Assembly (NCBI GenBank): GCA_024232965.1
Contig: JACKQF010000005.1
Span: 372,001 to 436,000 of the forward strand
Direction: 5' to 3'
Length of the DNA stretch: 64,000 nucleotides
From: Verrucomicrobiaceae bacterium
Lineage (GTDB): Bacteria > Verrucomicrobiota > Verrucomicrobiia > Verrucomicrobiales > Verrucomicrobiaceae
Below the pieces are notes generated by a model, which did no database searches, was not told the origin of the DNA, and saw nothing but the letters and a program-made list of their open reading frames with translations. Below, in pieces: positions 8,996 to 22,222 of this stretch (position 1 is its first letter; each line of letters opens with the position of its first letter). The position numbers and the translations under genes are program-made.

Positions 8996-9678
8996 CGATA
9001 GCCAGCGCCGTGCACGGTGCGGATGATTCGTGGGTCTGAGGGATCCTTTTCCAAACGCTTGCGCATCTGGCTGATGTGCTGATCCAGCGCTCGACTTTCC
9101 GGAAAGTATTCCACGCCCCAGACCTCATCCGCCATCGTGTTTCGATCCACAACTTTGCCTTTGCGCTCGAAGAGTAGTTTCATCACTTTCAAATCGCGAG
9201 GGCTCAGCGGAATCTCTTCCTCACCTCGGTAGGCGCGCAATTCTGCTGGTACGATGCGCAGATCAGCCATCATAAATTCCTCCAAATGTTCTTCCTTCTT
9301 CGCGGGTTGACGACTCGACCTACGCAGGATGGCCCGAAGACGTGCCAAGATTTCCTTCATACTGAACGGCTTCGTCAGGTAGTCGTCCGCTCCCAGCTCA
9401 AGCCCCAAAACCTTATCGATCTCTTCAGACTTTGCGGTAAGAAAGAGGATGGGAACCGCCTCATCCACTTTGCGAATCCGCTTGCACACCTCATAACCAT
9501 TCATTCCTGGCATCATGACATCCAGGCAAACGATGTTGGGGCGCTCGCTCAGAAAACTCTCAAACGCAGCTGTGCCATTCGATGCCGCGACAACTTCGAA
9601 GCCCTCCATGGTCAACACCTCGCGCAAGGCATCGCGGGTGTGGTCGTCATCTTCGGCAATCAATATCTTGGTAATCAT
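8983..9678 (-). CDS. OmpR/PhoB-family response regulator
   Basis: A 231-residue two-domain regulator. The receiver domain has the acidic pocket (AEDDD near residue 10), the phosphoacceptor Asp53 (VCLDVMMPG), the conserved Thr (LFLTAKS) and Lys (DDYLTKPF). The C-terminal winged-helix domain (LSPRDLKVMKLL to RTVHGAGYRYED) is of the OmpR/PhoB type and binds DNA. The start at 9678 (MITKILIAEDD) overlaps the histidine kinase stop (ATGA at 9675-9678); an upstream in-frame start would add 16 atypical residues. The kinase gene directly upstream is its probable partner. Confidence 0.9.
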   Translation of the reverse strand: MITKILIAEDDDHTRDALREVLTMEGFEVVAASNGTAAFESFLSERPNIVCLDVMMPGMNGYEVCKRIRKVDEAVPILFLTAKSEEIDKVLGLELGADDYLTKPFSMKEILARLRAILRRSSRQPAKKEEHLEEFMMADLRIVPAELRAYRGEEEIPLSPRDLKVMKLLFERKGKVVDRNTMADEVWGVEYFPESRALDQHISQMRKRLEKDPSDPRIIRTVHGAGYRYED

Positions 9679-11342
9679 AAAGTCGAGTTGTGAATGGGCG
9701 TCAAAGGCAAGGCAAGGATGAAGCACGCTCCTTGGGTTTGTCCAGTCTCTATCCCCAAAGTTCCTCCATGAAGTTCTGCCAATTCCCGTGAAATAGTCAG
9801 CCCGATTCCGGTGCCCGAAACCCCCTCATTAAGATCTGATCTTAATCTTTCAAAAGGTTCAAAAACAACTTTTTGTTTTCCAACCGGAATACCTGGACCG
9901 CGATCACGCACACGAACTACTGCCCGCCCCTGTGCAACGTTAGTGCTAATCCGCACCCACCGACCGCCCGCACCATACTTCTCGACATTCGAAAGCAAAT
10001 TGCCAAGGATCTGCTCAATCGCATCAAGATCCGCACGCATCAACGGCGGGCCATGGCATTCCACCTCGATTTCGATCTGCTTCTTCTGCAAAGCCGGCTT
10101 CCAATTTTCAACAACGCGCCTCACCACCTCGTCCAAGACGAGGTCCTGAGGCTGAATGTCCAGGCGATCCCGCTGCTGCCGAGCAAACGCCAACACGTTT
10201 TGAATCAATCGCCCCAATCGAGCACTCTCAGATTCCACAACTGCTAGTTGTTTGAGACCAGTACCATCACCCGCTGTCTCAAATCGATGCGCCGCCATCT
10301 CCGCATAGAGACGAATGTTTGTCAAAGGGGTGCGCAATTCATGTGAAACTTGATTTACGAAAGACACCCTCGCTTTCGCCTCATCCAACTCTCGGGAACT
10401 CTCGCTGAAATACACCCAAGCTAGGGCGATCACGAGGATAATGCCAGACCCCATGCCAAGAGCGATTGGGAAAAGGTAAGCTTGTGGCACCTCTTCCTCT
10501 GACGGCGTGTAGTCGATCCTCCAACCCGACAGCGGTCCTGAAATCCCATGCTCTACCTTCTTGGAGATTCCTGCAAGATCCGTGGACTGCCCCCAAAGAT
10601 ATAGGATCCTGCCCGCACCGTCTAACAGGCTCATCTTCCCCAAAGGCATCGCCATGCCCGGAGGCGGCAACCGAGTGAAGAAGTCTGCCATCACTCCGCT
10701 CATCTCCAACGTCGCCCCACAAATGCCTTTGCTACTGCGGCACCAATAAACCATTGCTGGTGGAGAGGCCACAGTGTTCATCAGAAGCCCACTCTGAACC
10801 TCACTAGACGGGCCCTTCAGTACTTGGGAACCCAGAAAATCTTCCGTCGACTTTGAAAACGCAACCCAGTCTGGCAAAGCGCTCGACGCCGCCGGAACCG
10901 CCACAAACGGCTGCTCACTCCCCCTCAATGCCTGGCGAACCCGATTCAGTCGTGCCCTCAACTCTTGCACCACCTCGCCAGGTAACACCGAAGAGTTGTC
11001 ACCGGACGTTCCGACTGCCCCACCTTTCCCGAATCGCCGGAATTCCCCGGTCTCCAGGAGTGCCCACGACTCCAACACCCAAGGATGCTGTAGATAGGAT
11101 TGGGTTGCAATCTCAAGCGATTCATTGCCCCCATCCACCCCAAGTTGGTCGAAGGTTTCGACCAACTTTAGCAGGTCTCGAGATAGTTGTTGATCGGCTG
11201 CTACTAAACGCTCAGCAATGGCACCACCCCGGACGGCATTGGTGCGGCTCTCTGCGTCTCGCAGCAAGTACGTCCCAAGCCAAGCCAGCAGCACCAGAGG
11301 CACAGTGACAAGCAAGACTAGGAGCGTTGTGGTTCTGCTCAT
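9675..11342 (-). CDS. Membrane sensor histidine kinase
   Basis: A 555-residue kinase, starting at MSRTTT rather than 11 codons upstream because the first transmembrane helix follows at once. A long extracytoplasmic sensor region (about residues 30-280) separates two membrane helices, the second near GSGIILVIALAWVYF. The DHp domain has the phosphoacceptor His334 in VSHELRTPLTN. The HATPase domain has the N box (NLLSNVEKYG), G1 (RDRGPGIP) and G2 (GTGIGLTISRELAELHGG). No known ligand-binding fold is recognised in the sensor. It is the first gene of a kinase-regulator operon and is divergent from a SAM methyltransferase gene. Confidence 0.9.
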   Translation of the reverse strand: MSRTTTLLVLLVTVPLVLLAWLGTYLLRDAESRTNAVRGGAIAERLVAADQQLSRDLLKLVETFDQLGVDGGNESLEIATQSYLQHPWVLESWALLETGEFRRFGKGGAVGTSGDNSSVLPGEVVQELRARLNRVRQALRGSEQPFVAVPAASSALPDWVAFSKSTEDFLGSQVLKGPSSEVQSGLLMNTVASPPAMVYWCRSSKGICGATLEMSGVMADFFTRLPPPGMAMPLGKMSLLDGAGRILYLWGQSTDLAGISKKVEHGISGPLSGWRIDYTPSEEEVPQAYLFPIALGMGSGIILVIALAWVYFSESSRELDEAKARVSFVNQVSHELRTPLTNIRLYAEMAAHRFETAGDGTGLKQLAVVESESARLGRLIQNVLAFARQQRDRLDIQPQDLVLDEVVRRVVENWKPALQKKQIEIEVECHGPPLMRADLDAIEQILGNLLSNVEKYGAGGRWVRISTNVAQGRAVVRVRDRGPGIPVGKQKVVFEPFERLRSDLNEGVSGTGIGLTISRELAELHGGTLGIETGQTQGACFILALPLTPIHNSTL

Positions 11343-11408
11343 GTTTCTATTGGCGAATCTTGTCCGCCCCACCAAGAAATCACTATTTTATGTAAAAATC
11401 AAAATTTC

Positions 11409-11436
11409 TTGATATTTTACTTAACTAAGCTATCAA
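11409..11436 (+). promoter_or_regulatory. Candidate sigma-70 promoter for the SAM methyltransferase gene
   Basis: TTGATA (11409-11414) and TATCAA (11431-11436) are separated by 16 bases in an AT-rich stretch between divergent genes. The expected leader to ATG 11484 is about 40 bases. This reading also argues against a translation start at TTG 11409. Confidence 0.4.
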
Positions 11437-11483
11437 ATTCGGCCACTCTGTCACCCAGAGTTTCATGCGCGCCCCCTCTCCTC

Positions 11484-12440
11484 ATGGTTGCAAAAGTGTC
11501 TCCCGGCTCAAAATCACCTACAGAATCCTTAGGGGAATTTGAGAAGCTACTCCAGGCGGTTGATGTCCTCCGCTCACGAGGAGGTCCCTCCCCTGAAGAA
11601 TATGCGGGTCTCAATCGGCTTATCCGGCGCACTGGCGATGAAATCCGGACAGGTATGATCGATCAAGTGCAGGTGAAAGAAAAGCTCACTGCGATCAGCC
11701 TGCAGCACTTCGCAGGGACCCTTCAGGCAAACGCAATCAGCAAACCACATGGCTACAGTGGCGACTTTGAGATGATTGACGCCATTTATCGGCTGGCCGT
11801 CAGTCCAGAACCGAGACTGCGCCGGTGGGACTTGTTTTTCCACGCCCAATCGGCACCCTGTGCGGTTCGCAACAGGAAGATCTATTTCATGCAACTCCTG
11901 GACGCTCTCATGGTCAAGCATGCTGGCCAGCGCCGTGTGATCAAAGTCCTCAATGTCGGCAGCGGTCCAGCCCGGGATGTCTTCGAGTGGCTGTGCACAC
12001 ACCCAAAGGCTGAGGTCCGCTTCGAGTGCGTGGACCTTGACCCCAAAGCGATCTCTTTTGGCCGCACTCTGTGTTCCCCTTTTGGAGCAAGGGTCATGTT
12101 CCACCATCAAAACGCTCTGAAAAGCGTTCCATCCGCAGGTTACGACCTGGTCTGGTGCGCTGGCCTTTTTGACTACCTCAGCGGTAGAGTCGCCACTCGG
12201 CTACTCCGCGCCTTGCTCGCAGTCGCTGCCACTGGGGCCGAGGTGGTCGTTGGCAATTTCTCCCAATTCAATCCCAGCCGTGACTACATGGAGATCTTTG
12301 GCGATTGGTTTCTGGAGCATCGCAGCGAGGGTGAGATGCGCGAGATCGCTTTGGCCGCAGGCGGTAACGAGATCGATGTCACATGGGAACCGGAAGGTGT
12401 AAATCTTTTCGTCCACTGTAAGCGCAGCGTCGACGGTTAA
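11484..12440 (+). CDS. Class I SAM-dependent methyltransferase, possibly PhcB-like
   Basis: A 318-residue protein with ATG 11484 preferred over an upstream TTG that overlaps promoter-like sequence. The N-terminal half has KPHGYSGDFEMIDAIYR and CAVRNRK, features I associate with the family annotated as extracellular-factor (3-hydroxy fatty acid methyl ester) biosynthesis methyltransferases; this attribution is from memory. The Rossmann SAM-binding core has motif I VLNVGSGPARDVFEW, an acidic end of strand 2 (FECVDLDPKA) and a YDLVWCAGLFDYL motif IV region. It is divergent from a histidine kinase/regulator pair, a neighbourhood reminiscent of phc quorum-sensing loci. Confidence 0.65.
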   Translation: MVAKVSPGSKSPTESLGEFEKLLQAVDVLRSRGGPSPEEYAGLNRLIRRTGDEIRTGMIDQVQVKEKLTAISLQHFAGTLQANAISKPHGYSGDFEMIDAIYRLAVSPEPRLRRWDLFFHAQSAPCAVRNRKIYFMQLLDALMVKHAGQRRVIKVLNVGSGPARDVFEWLCTHPKAEVRFECVDLDPKAISFGRTLCSPFGARVMFHHQNALKSVPSAGYDLVWCAGLFDYLSGRVATRLLRALLAVAATGAEVVVGNFSQFNPSRDYMEIFGDWFLEHRSEGEMREIALAAGGNEIDVTWEPEGVNLFVHCKRSVDG

Positions 12441-12518
12441 ACCGTATTCGAACAATATCAAAGTCCGTCAGCCAGCTGGGGATTGACGACAGACCACTTC
12501 TTCGCTCATGATCGAAGA

Positions 12519-12950
12519 ATGAAAAACTTCTTCATGCTCGCGTTGTTTCTGCTTTGTGTCGGGACAGTCGTTGAATGCACGCCGAAACCACCACCCGTGG
12601 CTTACGCTGATTTGGAGTGGAAAGACGATGTCTACTACAAAGACGGCAAACCCTTCTCAGGGGTGGCGACGGCTGAATACTCCGCTGGTCACCCCAAAGG
12701 AGAATACCCGCTGATGGATGGACGAATGCATGGCGTCGTCCGCGAGTGGTGGGAAAACGGGCAACCCTCCGTCGAAACGAGCTTTGATATGGGGCAGCGC
12801 AATGGTTCAAACAAGTACTGGCGCAAAGATGGGACCATCATGAAGGAGCAGATTTACGACCACGATAAGCCCGTGAAAACGATTCATTACGACGAAAAAG
12901 GAAAGCCGCACCAAGACGAAACCTCTGCTACCCAAGGCACAGAGAAATAG
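12519..12950 (+). CDS. Exported MORN-repeat (YwqK-like) protein, possible lipoprotein
   Basis: A 143-residue protein with a hydrophobic N-terminal signal (MKNFFMLALFLLCVG) ending near a Cys (VVECTP), which could be a weak lipobox although Glu before Cys is atypical. The mature part has MORN_2-like repeats: KDGKPFSGVA, DGRMHGVVREWWENGQP, RNGSNKYWRKDGT and DHDKPVKTIHYDEKGKP. Proteins of this type are often labelled YwqK-family antitoxins, but no toxin partner is adjacent here and the exported form argues for an envelope role. The start 12 codons upstream was rejected because it precedes the signal peptide. Confidence 0.6.
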   Translation: MKNFFMLALFLLCVGTVVECTPKPPPVAYADLEWKDDVYYKDGKPFSGVATAEYSAGHPKGEYPLMDGRMHGVVREWWENGQPSVETSFDMGQRNGSNKYWRKDGTIMKEQIYDHDKPVKTIHYDEKGKPHQDETSATQGTEK

Positions 12951-12969
12951 GCGGCAACCAAAGCGACAC

Positions 12970-13009
12970 CAAAAAAACGCCCTCCTCGGCGCTAGGCTGA
13001 GGAGGGCGT
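12970..13009 (-). terminator. Rho-independent terminator of the rpoC transcript
   Basis: An 11-bp perfect stem (12977-12987 with 12999-13009) with an 11-base loop. Read on the minus strand it is followed by a run of seven T (complement of 12970-12976), 20 bases past the rpoC stop. The stem could also help stop plus-strand transcripts of the MORN gene, though no T-run is present on that side. Confidence 0.88.
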
Positions 13010-13029
13010 CTGATAGGTGTTTAATAGAC

Positions 13030-17202
<4,173 letters not shown>

Positions 17203-17265
17203 AAGATGGATTGGATGCGTGGGGGTTAAGGGATGCGCGGGTGGGTTTCAGAGAACAACGGCGTC

Positions 17266-20200
17266 TTAGGCATCGGTGCCAGAAGCAAAACGTTCGAGGT
17301 TTTCGACGTCGGCATCATGTGTGGCGCGTTTGTGCACCTTCACATCAAGACCGAGCGATTGCATTTCTTTGATCAAAACGTTGAAGGACTCTGGCGTGCC
17401 AGCTTCCAGGGCGTTGTCACCCTTCACAATGGATTCGTAAATCCGTGTGCGGCCTTGGACGTCATCGGACTTCACAGTGAGCAGTTCCTGCAGCGTATAA
17501 GCGGCACCGTAGGCTTCGAGCGCCCACACCTCCATTTCCCCGAAACGCTGACCACCGTATTGGGCTTTGCCACCCAATGGTTGCTGCGTAACAAGTGAGT
17601 AGGGTCCGACAGCACGAGCGTGGATCTTGTCAGCGACAAGGTGGCCCAGTTTCAGCATGTAGATATAGCCAACCACGACCTCTTGAGCGAAGAACTCACC
17701 AGTGCGTCCGTCGCAGAGACGAGACTTACCGTTGAGGCCCATCCACTCATAGCCCGGGACCTTCTTGGCGTCCTTGATGAACTCCATGATCTTAGACTCA
17801 GGGATACCATCAAAGATCGGGGTTGCGATCGTCAGCCCCAGTGCCTTGGCGGCAATGCCAAGGTGGGTTTCAAGAACCTGACCGACGTTCATACGAGATG
17901 GCACGCCAAGAGGGTTTAGGCAGATATCGACCGGAGTTCCATTTTCCAGGAACGGCATGTCTTCTTCTGGCACGATGGTAGCAACGACGCCCTTGTTACC
18001 GTGGCGACCAGCCATCTTATCACCAACGGAAAGCTTACGCTTGGAGGCAATGAAAACGCGGACTTGTTTGACGACACCGGAATCGCTGGCGTCTTCGTTG
18101 CCAGCTTCGATGCGGTCCAGATTGCGCTCACGCTCCATGTCAGCATCAGCGAACTTCTGTTCGAAGCTGTTGACGATGTCCATGATCTTATTGCGGATCG
18201 GGCTCGGGTCGATTTCGACAGTGTCGTAGCTCTCAGCAAGCTTACGGAGCAAAGTCTTGGTGATCTTCTTGTTCGCGCCGATGATGATCTCGCCAGTCTG
18301 ACCGTTCACCACGTCGAGGGGGATTTTCTCATTGAGGAGGATGGCGGAGAGTTTTTCCGTCAGGTCTTCCGTGAGGGTTTCCTTCTTCGTACGATAGTCT
18401 TCTTCAATCTGCTTGATCTGTTTCTTATATTCCGTCGGGGAGAGCTTCTCCTTATCGGAACCACCGCGCTGTGCCACTCGGACATCCATGATGATGCCAG
18501 TGCAACCCGATGGAACTCTCAGGGAGGTGTCCTTTACATCCGCCGCTTTTTCACCAAAGATAGCGCGCAAAAGGCGCTCTTCTGGGGCGAGCTCAGTCTC
18601 GGATTTCGGAGTGATCTTTCCGACGAGGATGTCACCTGGCTTCACCTCTGCACCGACGCGAATGACACCCGTTGCATCAAGGTTCTTCAAGGCTTCATCA
18701 CCAACGTTCGGAATATCGCGAGTGATTTCTTCGGGCCCGAGTTTAGTATCACGGGCGATGACTTCAAAGTCTTCAATGTGGATAGAGGTGTAAATATCCT
18801 CTTTCACCACACGGCGACTGATGACGATAGCATCTTCGAAGTTGTATCCGTTCCAAGGCATGAACGCGACGAGCATGTTCTTGCCAAGGGCGAGTTCACC
18901 TTGATCGGTACAAGGGCCGTCAGCGAGCACGTCACCCTTCTTGATTTTCTGCCCACGGGTCACCAGCGGGCGCTGGTTGATGCAAGTGCCAGCGTTAGAA
19001 CGACCGAACTTGCGGAGCGGATAGACGTAAGTGCCTTTTTCTTCGTCGGTCTGCACGGACTTGATTGGGTCCTCGAGGAAGGCCTTCTCAGTGATCGGTA
19101 AGTTGCCATCTTTCGTGACAATAATGACATCAGCGCATGCTGCGGCGACCGTACCGTTGCCATCAGCAACGACGACGGAGCGGGAATCACGAGCGGCCTT
19201 GCCCTCCATGCCGGTGCCGACGAGTGGAGCCTCTGCCTCGAGAAGCGGCACACCCTGGCGTTGCATGTTCGAACCCATCAGAGCGCGGTTGGCATCATCG
19301 TGTTCAAGGAAGGGAATCAACGCAGCAGCAACGGAGACGACCTGCTTTGGAGAGACGTCCATCAGCGTCGGAACGCTTGGGTCCACTTCAAGGAATTCAC
19401 CACGATAGCGGACAGTGACCTTGTTGCTGGTAAAGCGTCCCTTCTCATCGATCAGGTTATTGGCCTGGGCGATGTGATGGTTTTCTTCTTGGTCAGCAGT
19501 GAGGTATTCGGTTTTTTCCGAAACGACACCATCCTTAACCGGACGGTAGGGCGTCTCGATGAAACCGAATTCGTTGATGCGGGCGTAGCTCCCGAGCGAG
19601 TTAATCAGACCGATGTTTGGACCTTCTGGAGTCTCAATCGGGCAAATACGACCGTAGTGGGACGTGTGAACGTCACGCACTTCAAAGCCTGCACGGTCAC
19701 GGTTCAGACCGCCAGGTCCGAGCGCGGAGAGACGACGTTTGTGAGTCAACTCTGCGAGAGGATTCGTCTGATCCATGAATTGGCTCAGCTGGCTGCGACC
19801 AAAGAAGTCACGAACGACGGCGGAGAGAGCCTTTGGATTGATGAGCTTTTGCGGCGTCATCGTATCCATGTTCACATCAAACAAGGTCATGCGCTCTTTC
19901 ACGAGACGCTCGGTGCGGGCCAGACCGACACGGCACTGGTTCGCCAGCAATTCGCCGACGGCACGCACACGGCGGCTTCCAAGGTGATCGATATCATCGA
20001 GGACGCCTTCGCCTTCACGCAGACGGAAGAGGTAGCGCATTGCGCTGACCACGTCTTCGGCGGTGAGGATGCGCATTTCCGTATCGACCTTCAGCGTCAG
20101 CTTCTGGTTGATTTTGTAACGACCAACACGGGTAAGGTCATAGCGCTTTGGATCGAAGAACAGACGCTTCACGAGTGCGCGAGCATTTGGAACGGTCGGA

Positions 20201-21123
20201 GGATCGCCTGGACGCAGGCGGCGATAGATTTCCTTCAGAGCCTCATCTTCATCCTTGGCAGCGTCTTTGCGCAGCGAGGTGATGAGCAAATCTTCCGGAG
20301 AGGCGGTGACGACTTTGACATTGCGATTGCCAAGCTGAATAAGCTGGCGAATAACGCCCGCCGTCAGTGGCTCGTAAGCACGGGCGATGATGAGCTCACC
20401 GTCCATGATGTCCTTGAATAGCACCTTGGAGGCAATTTCCTCTTCAGGCATGCCTTCCTTGAGCTTGAGATCCTCAATCTTGTAGAACAGTTTGAGAATG
20501 TCCTCATCGGTTGGGAAGCCAATCACGCGCAGCAGCGTCGTAGCCAAGAACTTGCGCCGACGACGGCGACGGTCGAGGTAGACGTAAAGCAGGTCGTTGG
20601 TGTCAAACTGTACTTCGAGCCAGGTGCCGCGGTCAGGAATAATGCGGAATCCATGCAGCCAGCGGCCGTTAAGGTGCTGTTGGGTCTCAAAGCAAATACC
20701 AGGGGAGCGGTGAAGTTGACTGACGACGACACGCTCAGCACCGTTGATCACGAACGTGCCGCGCTCGGTCATCAGCGGCAGTTCGCCCATGTAAACGCGT
20801 TCCTGACGCGCCTCGCGCCCTTCTTCACGCAGTTCAAACGTGACATACAAAGGGGCACTATAGGTTTCTGCCTCACGGATTGCTTCCAGTGAGTTCAACT
20901 TTGGCTCGCCGATTTCATACAAAGTGAAATCGAGGGTCATCTTACCATCGTAGCTCTCGATGGGGAAGACCTCGCGAAACACGGCTTGTAGACCCAAGTC
21001 CTTCCGCTTGGAAGGGAGGATATTTTTCTGGAGGAACTCCTCATAGGAGCGGAGCTGAATCTCAATGAGATTTGGTGGCTCGGCGACTTCGTGGATTTTG
21101 CCAAAGTTAGTGCGCTGGGACAT
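17266..21123 (-). CDS. rpoB: RNA polymerase beta subunit
   Basis: A 1285-residue protein. The rifampicin-pocket region reads SQLSQFMDQTNPLAELTHKRRLSALGPGG (near residue 445-475; quoted in part: QFMDQTNPL, HKRRLSALGPGG), with the wild-type-like residues of sensitive polymerases. The C-terminal GGKAQYGGQRFGEMEVWALEAYG region, where beta contacts beta', is intact. The 524-base untranslated gap before it, after rplL, is longer than usual; a stable hairpin near the rplL side may attenuate transcription between ribosomal-protein and polymerase genes. Confidence 0.98.
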   Translation of the reverse strand: MSQRTNFGKIHEVAEPPNLIEIQLRSYEEFLQKNILPSKRKDLGLQAVFREVFPIESYDGKMTLDFTLYEIGEPKLNSLEAIREAETYSAPLYVTFELREEGREARQERVYMGELPLMTERGTFVINGAERVVVSQLHRSPGICFETQQHLNGRWLHGFRIIPDRGTWLEVQFDTNDLLYVYLDRRRRRRKFLATTLLRVIGFPTDEDILKLFYKIEDLKLKEGMPEEEIASKVLFKDIMDGELIIARAYEPLTAGVIRQLIQLGNRNVKVVTASPEDLLITSLRKDAAKDEDEALKEIYRRLRPGDPPTVPNARALVKRLFFDPKRYDLTRVGRYKINQKLTLKVDTEMRILTAEDVVSAMRYLFRLREGEGVLDDIDHLGSRRVRAVGELLANQCRVGLARTERLVKERMTLFDVNMDTMTPQKLINPKALSAVVRDFFGRSQLSQFMDQTNPLAELTHKRRLSALGPGGLNRDRAGFEVRDVHTSHYGRICPIETPEGPNIGLINSLGSYARINEFGFIETPYRPVKDGVVSEKTEYLTADQEENHHIAQANNLIDEKGRFTSNKVTVRYRGEFLEVDPSVPTLMDVSPKQVVSVAAALIPFLEHDDANRALMGSNMQRQGVPLLEAEAPLVGTGMEGKAARDSRSVVVADGNGTVAAACADVIIVTKDGNLPITEKAFLEDPIKSVQTDEEKGTYVYPLRKFGRSNAGTCINQRPLVTRGQKIKKGDVLADGPCTDQGELALGKNMLVAFMPWNGYNFEDAIVISRRVVKEDIYTSIHIEDFEVIARDTKLGPEEITRDIPNVGDEALKNLDATGVIRVGAEVKPGDILVGKITPKSETELAPEERLLRAIFGEKAADVKDTSLRVPSGCTGIIMDVRVAQRGGSDKEKLSPTEYKKQIKQIEEDYRTKKETLTEDLTEKLSAILLNEKIPLDVVNGQTGEIIIGANKKITKTLLRKLAESYDTVEIDPSPIRNKIMDIVNSFEQKFADADMERERNLDRIEAGNEDASDSGVVKQVRVFIASKRKLSVGDKMAGRHGNKGVVATIVPEEDMPFLENGTPVDICLNPLGVPSRMNVGQVLETHLGIAAKALGLTIATPIFDGIPESKIMEFIKDAKKVPGYEWMGLNGKSRLCDGRTGEFFAQEVVVGYIYMLKLGHLVADKIHARAVGPYSLVTQQPLGGKAQYGGQRFGEMEVWALEAYGAAYTLQELLTVKSDDVQGRTRIYESIVKGDNALEAGTPESFNVLIKEMQSLGLDVKVHKRATHDADVENLERFASGTDA

Positions 21124-21647
21124 AAGCAGATTTGGGGCTTTGGGTTGGCAACGGGACAGGTGGGGATTTAAACGGCGGAATCAGCTCCGCAGGGGACGCA
21201 TGAAGACCAGGATCAGGGGACGAGTCCGAAACTGGGGGCTACATGAACAGGGACAAACCGACCCCCTGCCCGACGAGAATCGCCGGACGTGAAGTCGGAA
21301 AAATGGGCGCACGCAAAAGTCCCGCAGCCGCCCTTCGCCGCTCCGGTGGGCATTCCCCGGAGGCTGGCGATCAAAAGGTAGGGGGCTGGCATGCGGTAGA
21401 GAGACAGATGGGCGAGATACAGAAGCGGAGACAAAAGAGGAGGCAAAGGTTCTGGTGAAGGAAACCTAAAGTCTAGGGGCAGTAATCTTTTCCGAAGAAA
21501 TGTTGAGCCACCAGAATTTTGGCTTCGAGTCAGTGTGAATGCGAACGCGAGTCTAGGCTACTTGGCAGATGGTTGATAAGGCTTACGCCGCGCACCGCCA
21601 CCTGGACGGTGACGATACGCGGCAAAGCTTGTAGGATCTGAATGAAC
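21124..21647 (-). other. 524-base intergenic region between rplL and rpoB
   Basis: No convincing gene is seen: open frames here lack conserved sequence and good starts. The stretch holds the hairpin listed at 21587-21623 and smaller inverted repeats (for example 21175-21190 and a CTCCGG/CCGGAG pair near 21340-21360). It is probably a long 5' leader of rpoB or a processing and attenuation region. Confidence 0.6.
21587..21623 (-). promoter_or_regulatory. Strong hairpin downstream of rplL, possible attenuator or processing site
   Basis: Outer arms GCCGCG and CGCGGC (21587-21592 with 21618-21623) enclose inner arms CACCG and CGGTG (about 21593-21597 with 21606-21610), giving an interrupted stem. 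It lies 25 bases past the rplL stop. No T-run follows on the minus strand, so it is not a classical terminator. A role in tuning rpoB expression relative to rplL is inferred from position only. Confidence 0.4.
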
Positions 21648-22025
21648 TTACTTGATCTCGACTTTGGCACCAGCGGCCTCGAGCTTCTTCTTGACCTCTT
21701 CGGCCTCTTCCTTCTTGACGCCTTCTTTGAGCTTGGCACCGCCTTTTTCGACGAGTGCTTTTGCTTCAGCGAGGCCGAGGCCTGCGACGACGTTACGGAC
21801 CTCTTTGATGACGGCGATTTTGTTCGCGCCACCTTCGACGAGGATCACGTCAAATTCGGTCTTCTCTTCGGCTGCAGGAGCAGCGGCACCACCAGCAGGA
21901 GCTGCGGCGGCAACAGGAGCAGCGGCGCTAACGCCCCACTTCTCTTCGAGGGTTTTCACGAGGTCAGCGACTTCCAGGACGGTCAAGCCACTCAGTTCAT
22001 CAACGATTTTTGCTAGGTCTGCCAT
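21648..22025 (-). CDS. rplL: 50S ribosomal protein L7/L12
   Basis: A 125-residue acidic protein. The N-terminal dimerisation and L10-binding helix region (LAKIVDELSGLTVLEVADL) is followed by an Ala/Pro/Gly-rich hinge (about residues 34-52) and the globular factor-binding domain with KTEFDVIL, KIAVIKEVR and GLGLAEAKALVE. It forms the L7/L12 stalk that recruits translation GTPases. It lies 197 bases after rplJ and 524 before rpoB in the usual gene order. Confidence 0.97.
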   Translation of the reverse strand: MADLAKIVDELSGLTVLEVADLVKTLEEKWGVSAAAPVAAAAPAGGAAAPAAEEKTEFDVILVEGGANKIAVIKEVRNVVAGLGLAEAKALVEKGGAKLKEGVKKEEAEEVKKKLEAAGAKVEIK

Positions 22026-22222
22026 ATTAGTGTGTCGGTATCGCCGTTTCCCGGAGCTCCGGGTGATTTCAGTCGGGAAGCTTCCCGAACCGGCAAGGAA
22101 CCATTGGATGTTTGTTTTTCAGACGGCATTGGCCGTCATCGGATCAAAGGGTTTGTAATAACTGAACAAATTGTGACGGAAAGAAGGGGCGGATGCACGT
22201 GGCAGCCCACCCCAACGGGAAT

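Noticed and set aside
11409..11483. TTG start giving 25 extra residues on the SAM methyltransferase
   Set aside because: The TTG coincides with a TTGATA -35-like hexamer, and the extra residues lack family similarity.
19261..20421. A 386-codon plus-strand open frame opposite rpoB
   Set aside because: Antisense to conserved rpoB coding sequence, with no family resemblance.
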